This document shows positions 1 to 7,187 of a stretch of 11,512 bases of DNA, one piece after another. A program made the translations under genes and the position numbers. The notes under the pieces are model-generated. The model had not been told where the DNA came from. It was given only the letters and a program-made list of their open reading frames with translations, and searched no databases. Every line of letters starts with the position of its first letter. Within the stretch, counting starts at the first letter, position 1. Origin of the DNA: Alphaproteobacteria bacterium (GTDB taxonomy: Bacteria; Pseudomonadota; Alphaproteobacteria; Thalassobaculales; Thalassobaculaceae); contig JAPKDN010000051.1 in the NCBI GenBank assembly GCA_028822575.1, positions 1-11,512 on the forward strand, written 5' to 3'.

Positions 1-70
1 TGAAAGCGAAGCAAATGAAAGCGAAGCAAATGAAAGCGAAGCAAATGAAAGCGAAGCAAATGAAAGCGAA
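1..70 (+). repeat. 15-bp tandem repeat encoding ESEAN units
   Basis: The unit TGAAAGCGAAGCAAA occurs four times without a mismatch (1-15, 16-30, 31-45, 46-60), followed by a ten-base partial copy (61-70). In the frame of the downstream coiled-coil gene each unit encodes five residues, giving ESEAN repeats. A 15-bp period keeps the frame, so copy number can vary without breaking the protein. The array sits exactly at the window edge, so its full length is unknown. Confidence 0.95.
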
Positions 71-2594
71 CCGCCACAAAGTGCGACCGAGTCTCCCGCG
101 CGGCTCGCCGAAACTTTCGCCGATCCTTTCGCAAACCGTTTCGAAAGCCCCGCTCCCGCCGCCAAACCTACCTCGCCTTCAAAGTGTTTGGAAACCCCGT
201 TTACGGCGTCCAAGTCCGCGAAAACCCGCCCGGCTCCGGATCCAAACGAGCTTCTCGTGAACGGCGGCGACCCTTTTGTGGATTTACGGTTTCTGTCAAA
301 ACCGGGTGGCGTGCTTTTTCCGTTGTTCACAAACGGCGACGGCGACGCGGCCGTGGGTGACGAGACGCTTACACAAAAAAAAACGGAAGCCGCTTTGTTC
401 GCCACGAAACTCGCGGGCCTCGCGACTCAAGAGCTTTGCTCTGTGCGCGCGCAACTGCGGTTGACCCCAAAAGACCACGTGCAGAGACGAGACGCGCTGC
501 GAGCGGTGGCGGATCGAGCCGCAGATTGGCTCCGGGCGCTACACCCGGCCTTCGCCGCGCTAGCCGGCGACGTGGTGGACCAAGTGGTGGCGCTTGAGGA
601 AACCAAGGCGCGGTTGCAGGCCTTCGAGGTGAAATCGGCGTCGGAAGCTGTTAAGGCTGCTGCTGTTGTGGAGAAATTCAAAAGAGTCGTGGCCGCCGCG
701 AAGGCGGACGCGGAAGCGGAGGCGCAATCCGCGTCGACGGTTGAGGCCACGGCGAAGTGCGTTTCTTTGGCCAAGGCGGACGCGGAGGCGCTTGTTAAAA
801 AGCGTGACATCGAGATCGACACGCTCCGGGAGCAGCTCGTGGGCGCGCAAAACGAGGCGTTAGCAGCCAAGCAGGACGTAGCCGCTTCCCTGGAAGCGGC
901 CGCGGAAACCACAAGGGAAGCGGAGCGCGACGCGGTAAGGGCCTTTCCCAATTACCACACACCGACTCCCTGATTGTCGTCCATACGAGACTGACACTTT
1001 GTTTTTAATCTCAGGCGCGAACCGCTCGCGCCGCGCGGAGGGGCGAGGTCGGGTCGCTGAAATTGAGGGCTAAAAAAGCCGAGCGCGCGTTGGCTGAGGA
1101 ACGCGACCGCCTCGCGGTGTGTCTTACTTCGCTGGAAACTTGCGAAACGAGTTTGGACGCGTCTGTGGAACGCGCGGCGCAAAGAGAACGCGACGCCCGC
1201 GCCGCGGAGGCGCGGGCGGAGGCGTGGCGCCTCGAGTCGCAAGACGCGCGGAATACGTACAACGACTTGTTCGACGACTTGAAAGCGCAGGTCAATGGCG
1301 CGAAGGCGGAGACGGAACGCGCGCAGTGCGAAGCGGGTGATGCGCGTGAGTACGCCGCCAAACTAAGACACGAGCTGAAAGTCGTACAAGCGGAACGTGA
1401 CGAGGCGTTTGCGGCTACACAAGCGCATCGCGAAAAGAAAGCGGGAGAGGACGCCGATTCAACTTTCGCCGCCGTTACGAAAATCGTAAACGCGCACGAC
1501 GCCGTGGCGGCTGAGACGTTGGTGGGGCTGGAGGAAACAATCGAAGGACTGCGCGCGACGCTTCGCACGCGGGACGGAGAGCTTAGTAACGGTAAAGATG
1601 CGTGCCAATACGAGCGCGAGCAGAGCAAACGTGTTCAAGGTGAGTTGAAAAGCGCGCTACGCGACGCCGAACGCGAAAAAGACTCGGCGCGTGTCGCGAA
1701 GCAAGACGCGGAGAGTTTGCGCGGGGCGTTGAGGGACGCGCTTAGCGCCGCGGAAACGCAACGGCGCGATCACGAAGCTTCCGTTTCCGAATCGGCTCGC
1801 GCGAAAACACAAAGGGACGGGTATGAGACTCAAATCGAAAGGCTAACCACGCGGCTGGCAAGTGTCGAGCTGAGGTGCGTCTCCGCGCTCGCCGAAGCGG
1901 CGAACGCGAAGGGGACGCTCGAAGCGCAACGGGTGGCGTCCGCGACGGAGCGGGACGCGGAAATCGTAACCTCGCGACGCCGAGCGACGGGGTTTCAAGA
2001 AACGCAAGCCACGCTTCGTCGCGCGCTGGCCAACGCTGAATCCGCGTTGGTAACCGCGACCGCCCGAGCTCTTCGCGCTGAAGCGCAAAGCGCGGACGTG
2101 ATGACGAAATCGGTGGAGGTACGGCTTCGCGCGGTTCCCGAATCCCGCGCCGTTTGCCCATACGCAACACTGACACTTTCTTTTATTCACCTCAGATGCT
2201 GGAAGATGCGCGGAAACGGGTAGGTTTGGCGGAGACGAACCGCGTATCGAGTCGCGTCGGGGAAACGAGCGCGTCTCGCTTGATGGAAACAGGTTCGTCG
2301 TTGCGGCCATTGACGGTTCCCTCGGGTCCGGTACCGGCACAGACGTTCACCACAGCGCCGGTTGCGCGCGTGGTACTTCAACCGAAATACGCCGCCGCCC
2401 CGCAAACAGTTCCTTTTCCAAAACACACCCCCGCCCCCGCCGCGGCACGGTTCGTTCCCACGTGGTCCGTGGATGTCACCCCGGACGCGACGCACTGCGA
2501 CCAATGGACCCCAGCGCTCAAGGGACTCAAAACTCCCGCGCGACGAGCCATGTTCGTGTCGGAACTGCTGGGGAACATAAACGCGTTGGAGTGA
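1..2594 (+). CDS. Long coiled-coil protein, 5'-partial, three exons (algal)
   Basis: The gene is open from the left edge (first full codon at 2) and reads through exons 2-934, 1015-2118 and 2196-2594, stopping at TGA 2592-2594, for 811 residues. Both introns are phase 0, and splicing them joins three different reading frames into one, which is the main evidence for the model. The visible N-terminus holds ESEAN repeats, then a Pro/Ala/Ser-rich stretch with two DPF tripeptides (residues 41-43 and 90-92). From about residue 190 to 690 it is Ala/Glu/Lys/Arg-rich with almost no proline, as in a long coiled coil. Exon 3 ends in a proline-rich linker and a conserved-looking tail (TWSVDV ... FVSELLGNINALE). 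I do not recognise the family. DPF motifs plus coiled coil recall Eps15-like endocytic adaptors, but two tripeptides are weak evidence. It could also be a cytoskeletal or basal-body protein. The true start lies outside the window. Confidence 0.8.
935..1014 (+). other. Spliceosomal intron 1 of the coiled-coil gene (80 bp, phase 0)
   Basis: The donor is GTAAGG at 935 and the acceptor is TCAG at 1011-1014. The branch-point block ACTGACACTTTG lies at 990-1001, with the likely branch A (994) 20 bases before the intron end, followed by a T-rich tract. Unspliced, the frame stops within the intron at TGA 971-973; spliced, the Ala/Glu/Lys/Arg-rich coding sequence continues in a new frame at 1015. It shares sequence blocks with the other two introns. 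Confidence 0.92.
2119..2195 (+). other. Spliceosomal intron 2 of the coiled-coil gene (77 bp, phase 0)
   Basis: The donor is GTACGG at 2119 and the acceptor is CTCAG ending at 2195. ACTGACACTTT lies at 2169-2179, with the branch A at 2173, 22 bases before the intron end, followed by a T-rich tract. Splicing joins the codon GAG (2116-2118) to ATG (2196-2198) and moves the reading frame to the one that stays open to 2594. The CCATAC block just before the branch point (2158-2163) is shared with introns 1 and 3. Confidence 0.92.
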
Positions 2595-2743
2595 TGAGAG
2601 ACGCAGGGTCGTTGTTATTGATGGGGAAATTGAGAACGCACAGCTGTCGGTCGAAATCAAAACGAAACTTTTTTGAAAAGCGCCCTGAATCCCACTCTCA
2701 AAAGCCACAACTCGTGGACACGGCTCGTGGTGAGGCGGCCGAA
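2595..2743 (+). other. Short intergenic region or 5' leader between two algal genes
   Basis: About 149 bases separate the stop of the coiled-coil gene from the chosen start of the KCBP gene. The KCBP frame is open through the whole stretch, with extra in-frame ATGs at 2594 (overlapping the upstream stop as TGATG) and 2621. I see no TATA box, no clear polyadenylation signal and no copy of the ACTGACACTTT branch block, so there is no support for an intron fusing the two genes. Confidence 0.5.
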
Positions 2744-4177
2744 ATGCCGCTCCCACCACTGCGTGAGGAGAATGATCGCGCCGTGGGTGATGCGGCAGGG
2801 CGGCCGGGGTCGCCACACAAGCTCTGTCCCGGAGATGAAGCCTTCGCCGCGTTAGATGCGCTCGCGGAGAGGTTCAATCTGCAGGCTTTCGCGGAGGGGC
2901 GTCGATTGACGCGCGGATCTGCACACCCAACCCCCGCGGATTTACTGGTGTTCGGGGTGACCACCCCAGGGTCGATTTTGAAGCTGTCCCCTGAAGCTTC
3001 CGCGAAGTCGGGGAAGATGCGCCCCGCGTTGCAAAGGCTCGTGACCGACCCAACCGTGCCTCCCGACGAAACCGACGCAACGTTGGTCAAGTTGTGCAAA
3101 GAGACGCACAAGCGACCCGAGTTGCGTGACGAGTTGTTGCTCGCGGCGCTGGCGCTTACCAGGGGCTGCGACTTGACCGACCCTCTTGTGTGCATGCGGG
3201 CGTGGGACATAATGCACTGCGTGTGTGCGTCCGTGACTCCTACTGAAACATTCGCGCCGTTCCTGGGGGACTACTTGGGCAGGTGCGCCGGTGACCAAAA
3301 ACCAACCTTCGCCGGCGCGGCGCAGAAACAGCTCGTGCAAAAAGCATTCGCCGCGCACAAGCGCTGCGCGAAGAACGGCGTACGTAGACACCCGGTGGAT
3401 TGCGAGTTGTTCAGCGCCCTGCGCAACGACGTCCGGCTAACAACGCGGGTGTATTTCCTGGACGATACCTTCGAGGAGGTGCCGTACGACGTTTTGACCA
3501 CCGTGGGCGACGCCACGCCGTCCCTGGCGCTCGCCATAAAACTGAAAGGTACGTAGTCTATAGTATTTCCCAACTCCCGGCCTCCCTGTTTTATCTCTCA
3601 GCTGGTGACTGTTCGTCCATACATCGCGATATACGATACTGACACTTTGTTTTATTTATCGTAAGAGTACAAAACCTTCGGGTTGTTTGCGTCGAAACGG
3701 AGCTTGAGCCTTGGCGGCGGCGGAGGCGACGTTGGGAAGGATGGCAACGAGTCCTGCGATTCCGAACCAAACGACGGGGAAAAGGAAACCGAGCGCGCGC
3801 TTAAAGACCACGAGTACCTGGTGGACGTGTTGCTCGATTTCAAAAAGCTTCCATCTGGTTTGCCCGCGTCCGCCAATCCAAACGCCGCGAGTTACCAAAA
3901 CAACGGAGGAGCCCGCAAAACCCCCGACGCGCTTCACGCCAAGCTCGTGTTTAAAAAACGCATGTTCCGCGAGGGCGACGAGCTCGTCACCGACAGCGTG
4001 TTCGTGACCCTGTCCTACCTTCAAGTCAAACACGACTTCCTGGTGGGGAACTACCCGGTCAACCCGGACGACGCCGTGAAGCTCGCGGCGTTTCAAATCG
4101 CGGCGGAGGCCGGTCCGGGTTTGGAACGCCAAACCGAAATTCTGCGGGACTTGCGGGGTTGTTTACCTCGGTTCATT
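2744..4177 (+). CDS. KCBP-type kinesin (kinesin-14), MyTH4-FERM N-terminal half, truncated
   Basis: Kinesin-like calmodulin-binding protein is a minus-end microtubule motor of the green lineage, built as MyTH4, FERM, stalk, C-terminal motor and calmodulin-binding helix. Exons are 2744-3548 and 3666 to the junction; the split codon G|AG gives Glu269. MyTH4 spans about residues 65-225 (PELRDELLLAALALTR, RAWDIMHCVCAS). FERM F1 starts near 231 (LTTRVYFLDDTFEEV) and continues after the intron as EYKTFGLF. F2 covers about 315-440 (LVFKKRMFREGDELVTD, HDFLVGNYPVNPDDA). These blocks match what I recall of plant KCBP almost residue for residue. An acidic, Gly-rich insert (about 282-312) lies between F1 and F2. 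The last recognisable residues are LPRFI (4163-4177), where plant KCBP has LPRQI; then the sequence turns into an unrelated membrane protein. The F3 lobe, stalk and motor are missing. The start is uncertain; in-frame ATGs at 2594 and 2621 are alternatives. Confidence 0.88.
3549..3665 (+). other. Spliceosomal intron in the KCBP gene (117 bp, phase 1)
   Basis: The donor is GTACGTAG at 3549. The branch block ACTGACACTTTG lies at 3638-3649 with the branch A at 3642, and the acceptor is the weak TAAG ending at 3665. Splicing gives KLK-E-YKTFGLF, the same spacing as the FERM F1 end of plant KCBP, which fixes both ends. It is longer than the other two introns and holds a second, better acceptor (pyrimidine tract plus CTCAG) ending at 3601. 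Stopping there alone would run into a TGA at 3641-3643. Confidence 0.88.
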
Positions 4178-4200
4178 CCTGGCTCACGAACCGTCGGGGT
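4160..4200. other. Probable junction between algal and planctomycete DNA
   Basis: Up to about 4177 the frame encodes a KCBP FERM F2 lobe. From about 4190 the same frame encodes hydrophobic helices foreign to FERM domains. To the left, every gene has introns of one kind; to the right there are 7.3 kb without introns, with bacterial ribosome binding sites and planctomycete-specific families. GATC-containing words also become visibly more frequent to the right. I see no transposon end, tRNA or long repeat at the boundary, which fits an assembly join better than an integration event. Confidence 0.75.
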
Positions 4201-4492
4201 GGCGGTCGGTGGTCTGGTGCATCTCTCGTGGACCGTGTTTCTGCTGGTCGAGTTCTCAACCGCGATCCTGAGCGTGGGCTTCCAACTCGGGCTCGGATAC
4301 GCAGCGCAGCGCGGACTCTCGACCAGCGGCCCGTTGCACTGGGTCACCATCGGGGTTGGCGCCCTGCTGGTCATCACCATTGTCGTGGTGGTCGTCCTTT
4401 GGTGGCGTCGTTCCGCGGCGGGCGGGGTTCAAATTCCGCGGGCCAAGGCGGCCTGGCTTCGGGAGCGGCGAACCACATCCGTTTCCCAATGA
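4178..4492 (+). CDS. C-terminal remnant of a two-helix membrane protein (likely bacterial)
   Basis: About 104 residues are left, ending at TGA 4490-4492. The first hydrophobic stretch runs from VGVAVGGLVHL to QLGLGYAA, and after a short polar loop (QRGLSTSGP) a second runs through WVTIGVGALL and a run of valines to VVLWWRR. The tail is basic (RRSAAGG, AWLRERR), which by the positive-inside rule puts it in the cytoplasm. Codon third positions are mostly G or C, as in the downstream genes. The N-terminus is replaced by the algal FERM sequence, and the in-frame continuation is probably chance (one in three). I do not recognise the family. It could instead belong to the algal gene, but no KCBP has membrane helices after FERM F2. 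Confidence 0.5.
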   Translation, partial: PGSRTVGVAVGGLVHLSWTVFLLVEFSTAILSVGFQLGLGYAAQRGLSTSGPLHWVTIGVGALLVITIVVVVVLWWRRSAAGGVQIPRAKAAWLRERRTTSVSQ

Positions 4493-4841
4493 ACGGTTCC
4501 TTCCGTCGAAGACCAGGAATTCGCACGAAGAACGATCTCGATCTTCACGTGTCGGATGACTTTGGCCGAGAGGTGATCGAGCGCGGTGGTCTGAGCTCGG
4601 GGAAAATCCAATCGTGCGGCTTTGGATGTGTGCCGGATCACGGATGCCCGTCTCGTTTGAGTCGAACATGATGGTGCTGATCGGTCGCTCATCGTTGGTG
4701 CTATGAAACTGGTTTCTACTGGTCGGTAGAAAATTGTGGCAATACTCATCTGGCGCCAGGCGTTCTAGATTCGACACCGGGGAACGGCGCCAAGCCGTGT
4801 CCATCAGAAACCCATCGATTCTCTTCTTCAAGGAGATCACC
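4493..4841 (+). other. Intergenic spacer without a recognised gene
   Basis: This 349-base stretch between the membrane-protein remnant and the STN-like gene has no ORF on either strand that resembles a known protein. It contains only weak inverted repeats, for example CTCGATC with GATCGAG around 4525-4580 and GACAC with GTGTC around 4773-4801. No convincing promoter boxes are visible. Its last bases hold the ribosome binding site of the next gene. Confidence 0.6.
4830..4835 (+). promoter_or_regulatory. Shine-Dalgarno site AAGGAG of the STN-like gene
   Basis: AAGGAG lies six bases before ATG 4842. The frame is open farther upstream to 4734, but this site decides the start, and starting here puts the hydrophobic export signal at the N-terminus. 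Confidence 0.85.
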
Positions 4842-5642
4842 ATGATCCATGCCGCCATCGCGACGGCTGCGTTGTTCTGCAGCCCAACCACCCTTCAGTC
4901 CGCGATCGATCCAACCCCGGAGGAATCCATTGCAATTTACTTCGAGGGTGGAAGTGTTGCGGATTACGTCTTCGAGGTCGCCGAGGCCTTCGCGGAGTTC
5001 GATCCACGATCGAACATTGTGTTGCTGCCCGGAACTGAGAAAATCGAACTGCCTTCGATATCGCTCAAGGTGGCTCATCCAAGAGACGCACTCGCCGCCA
5101 TCGCTGATCACTTCTACAAGGTGAAAGACGGTACTCAGGTGTACCTCGATTTTGAACAGGTTGGTCTCGAAGAGGACATTCTTCGAGTCAGCGGAAAGAA
5201 CCCCTCGCCTTCAAATGTTCGCGGTCGCACGCCCTCACCCCGGGTCGTTGTTGACCGAGGTGTGGCCATCCTGCGGGTTGATCGATCCGCCCTCGAGACG
5301 GCGATCACGCTGTCGAGCAAGGTGTTGGACTTGGCTGGACTTCTTGACACGTCAACCTTGTTTGCGGTTCCGAATCACGACCTGCTTCTGGTATCAAGCA
5401 CCGATACGGGGCAAGATTTGGTCGAGCAGATCGTCTTAGAACTAAACGCATCCAATGCGAAGCAACTTCAGAACACCGAGCCCACTCACCCCATCGACGC
5501 CCGACGTGGGGCGCTCAAGAAAGAACTTGTAGAGCTCGCCAAAATCCGTTTGGACAAGGATGTTGGAGCGGAGGTTCGAATGCAGGCGTCAAAGAGATTT
5601 GCCAGGGCCCTTCAGCAGCTCCGCCGAGCCCAGGATCCCTGA
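4842..5642 (+). CDS. Exported protein with secretin/TonB short N-terminal (STN)-like domain
   Basis: The product has 266 residues. A short hydrophobic N-terminus (residues 2-20, MIHAAIATAALFC...) resembles a signal peptide but lacks the usual positive charges, and the cysteine at 13 is not in a proper lipobox. Residues 30-105 (IAIYFEGGSVADYVFEVAEAF ... ISLKVAHPRDALAAIADHF) show the beta-alpha-beta pattern of STN domains, small periplasmic folds in secretins and TonB receptors. Residues 138-205 look like a second small alpha/beta domain similar to secretin N-domains. A charged helical tail (215-264) may form a coiled coil. No secretin pore domain follows and no type II/IV secretion genes are nearby, so it is an orphan envelope protein of unknown role. 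It converges on the DUF1501 gene with 84 bases between stops, where I see no clear terminator. Confidence 0.8.
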   Translation: MIHAAIATAALFCSPTTLQSAIDPTPEESIAIYFEGGSVADYVFEVAEAFAEFDPRSNIVLLPGTEKIELPSISLKVAHPRDALAAIADHFYKVKDGTQVYLDFEQVGLEEDILRVSGKNPSPSNVRGRTPSPRVVVDRGVAILRVDRSALETAITLSSKVLDLAGLLDTSTLFAVPNHDLLLVSSTDTGQDLVEQIVLELNASNAKQLQNTEPTHPIDARRGALKKELVELAKIRLDKDVGAEVRMQASKRFARALQQLRRAQDP

Positions 5643-5726
5643 GTGGTCTTTGCTTCGTCGTGATCCGAGATCAAAGAGCCGAGGGTCTGGTGCCACAGTT
5701 ACGGAGACCGATCAAGCCTTCGCGCT

Positions 5727-7175
5727 TCAGGTGATCCAGTCGTGCATCACCCGTCCGTGAACATCGGTCAGTCTCATATCGCGGCCACCGAAACGCTTCG
5801 TAAGCCGTTCGTGGTCGATGCCCAGAAGGTGCAGCATGGTCGCGTGAAGGTCATGAATTTCAACCGGCTGGTCGACGGCCTTGTAGCCGTACTCATCGGT
5901 GGCACCGAAGGTGCGTCCGCCAGCGATGCCTCCACCGGCAAGCCACATGCTGAATCCGTACTGGTTGTGATCGCGACCGTCGGAGCCCTGGCTGAACGGG
6001 GTGCGGCCAAACTCGGCGCCCCAGATCACCAGCGTCGTCTCGAGTAGCCCGCGCTGTTTCAGATCCTTGAGCAACGCTCCGATCGGTTGATCGACGGCGC
6101 GGGCGTTGTTCTCGTGACCTTCCTTGAGTTTTCCGTGCTGGTCCCATCGGTCACCACCCACCTGTGGGCAGGTGCATTCAATGAAGCGCACACCGCGCTC
6201 GACGAGCCTGCGGGCGAGAAGACACTCGCGACCGAAGATCTTGGTCTGCTCGTATTCGGCGTCGAGGCCGTACATGCGGCGAGTCGATTCGGTTTCGCCG
6301 TCGATGCTGGTCGCTTCGGGAATTGAGAACTGCATGCGGAACGCGAGTTCCTGGTTCCGAATGGCGCTCTCGATTTGGTCGTCCGAGGCCCCTCGGTTGC
6401 GTCGATCAAGCGCCTCGACGAGGGTCAGTTTTCGACGTTGCTGATCAACGCTGTCGCGGGGCCGAACGTTTGCGAGGACTTCCTCGGCGGGCCGGAGCAC
6501 CGAGCCTTGGTTGGTTGCCGGTAGGAAACTGTTGCCGAAGCATTGGAGACCACCGGGTGGCGTCAAGCCGCCGTCGAGGACCACGAAGCCGGGGAGGTTT
6601 CGGTTCGCACTTCCGAGTCCGTAGGTCGCCCAGGCACCCATCGATGGTCGACCGGCGAGTCCAAGGCCGGTATGGAGGAAGTAGTTCGCGTTGGTGTGCT
6701 CGTTGAACGGTGAAGTCATCGAGCGAACCACCAGAAGCTCATCGGCCATTTCTCGCACGTGCGGGAACAGATCGCTCACCGGGGTGCCGCAGGTTCCCCC
6801 GGGGCTGAACTTCCAGGGTGTCCCGAGGCAGTTGCCATTCGAGTCGAATTGCGTCACTTCCTTCTTCATCGGAAACGGCTGGCCGTGTTGGTCGGTCAGC
6901 ACGGGCTTCGGGTCGAAGGTGTCCATCTGACCTGGGCCGCCGTCCATGTAGAGGAAGATGACACTGTTTGCCTTTGGTGCATGGTGCGGCTCGGGGAGCA
7001 TGCCGTCTCGGGCGATGCGATACGGGCTGGCGGCGGCGACCGACTCCTCGTGCAGCAGCGCGGCGAATGCCGCGAGTCCGAAACCACCGGCGACCTGACG
7101 GAGCATCTGCCGTCGGCTGGTCGGGCCGGCGATGAATCGTCCACAGTGGTGCGAAGTTTGAGGATCGGTGGTCAT
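5727..7175 (-). CDS. DUF1501 family protein, Tat-exported
   Basis: The product has 482 residues, a usual length for the family. DUF1501 proteins have an alkaline phosphatase/sulfatase-like fold and are very numerous in Planctomycetes; their reaction is not firmly known. The N-terminus carries a twin-arginine signal (TSRRQMLRQVAGGFGLAAFA, RR at 21-22). Family hallmarks are MDGGPGQMDTFDPKP at 77-91, GAEFGRTPFSQ and GRDHNQYGFSMWLAGGG in the C-terminal third, and the ending HGRVMHDWIT. Start ATG 7173-7175 lies 12 bases after the stop of the DUF1549/DUF1553 gene, so the two are probably one transcript. No Shine-Dalgarno site precedes it, which is common in planctomycetes and fits translational coupling. 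The gene appears intact. Confidence 0.93.
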   Translation of the reverse strand: MTTDPQTSHHCGRFIAGPTSRRQMLRQVAGGFGLAAFAALLHEESVAAASPYRIARDGMLPEPHHAPKANSVIFLYMDGGPGQMDTFDPKPVLTDQHGQPFPMKKEVTQFDSNGNCLGTPWKFSPGGTCGTPVSDLFPHVREMADELLVVRSMTSPFNEHTNANYFLHTGLGLAGRPSMGAWATYGLGSANRNLPGFVVLDGGLTPPGGLQCFGNSFLPATNQGSVLRPAEEVLANVRPRDSVDQQRRKLTLVEALDRRNRGASDDQIESAIRNQELAFRMQFSIPEATSIDGETESTRRMYGLDAEYEQTKIFGRECLLARRLVERGVRFIECTCPQVGGDRWDQHGKLKEGHENNARAVDQPIGALLKDLKQRGLLETTLVIWGAEFGRTPFSQGSDGRDHNQYGFSMWLAGGGIAGGRTFGATDEYGYKAVDQPVEIHDLHATMLHLLGIDHERLTKRFGGRDMRLTDVHGRVMHDWIT

Positions 7176-7187
7176 GGGATCGGTGAT

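Noticed and set aside
1..70. CRISPR-like array
   Set aside because: Units are directly adjacent with no spacers and lie in frame in a coding sequence.
427..951. Minus-strand Ser/Ala-rich ORF of 174 codons
   Set aside because: It mirrors the Ala/Glu-rich coiled-coil exon on the plus strand; low-complexity shadow.
2595..2743. An intron fusing the coiled-coil gene with the KCBP gene into one protein
   Set aside because: No copy of the branch-point block found in the three other introns, no good acceptor, and KCBP normally has MyTH4 near its N-terminus.
3683..4492. A single 269-codon protein with FERM and two membrane helices
   Set aside because: The FERM part needs the upstream exon, the hydrophobic part is foreign to KCBP, and the neighbouring genes on the two sides come from different domains of life.
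4525..4580. Possible terminator hairpin (CTCGATC with GATCGAG)
   Set aside because: Only seven paired bases with a long loop and no T run.
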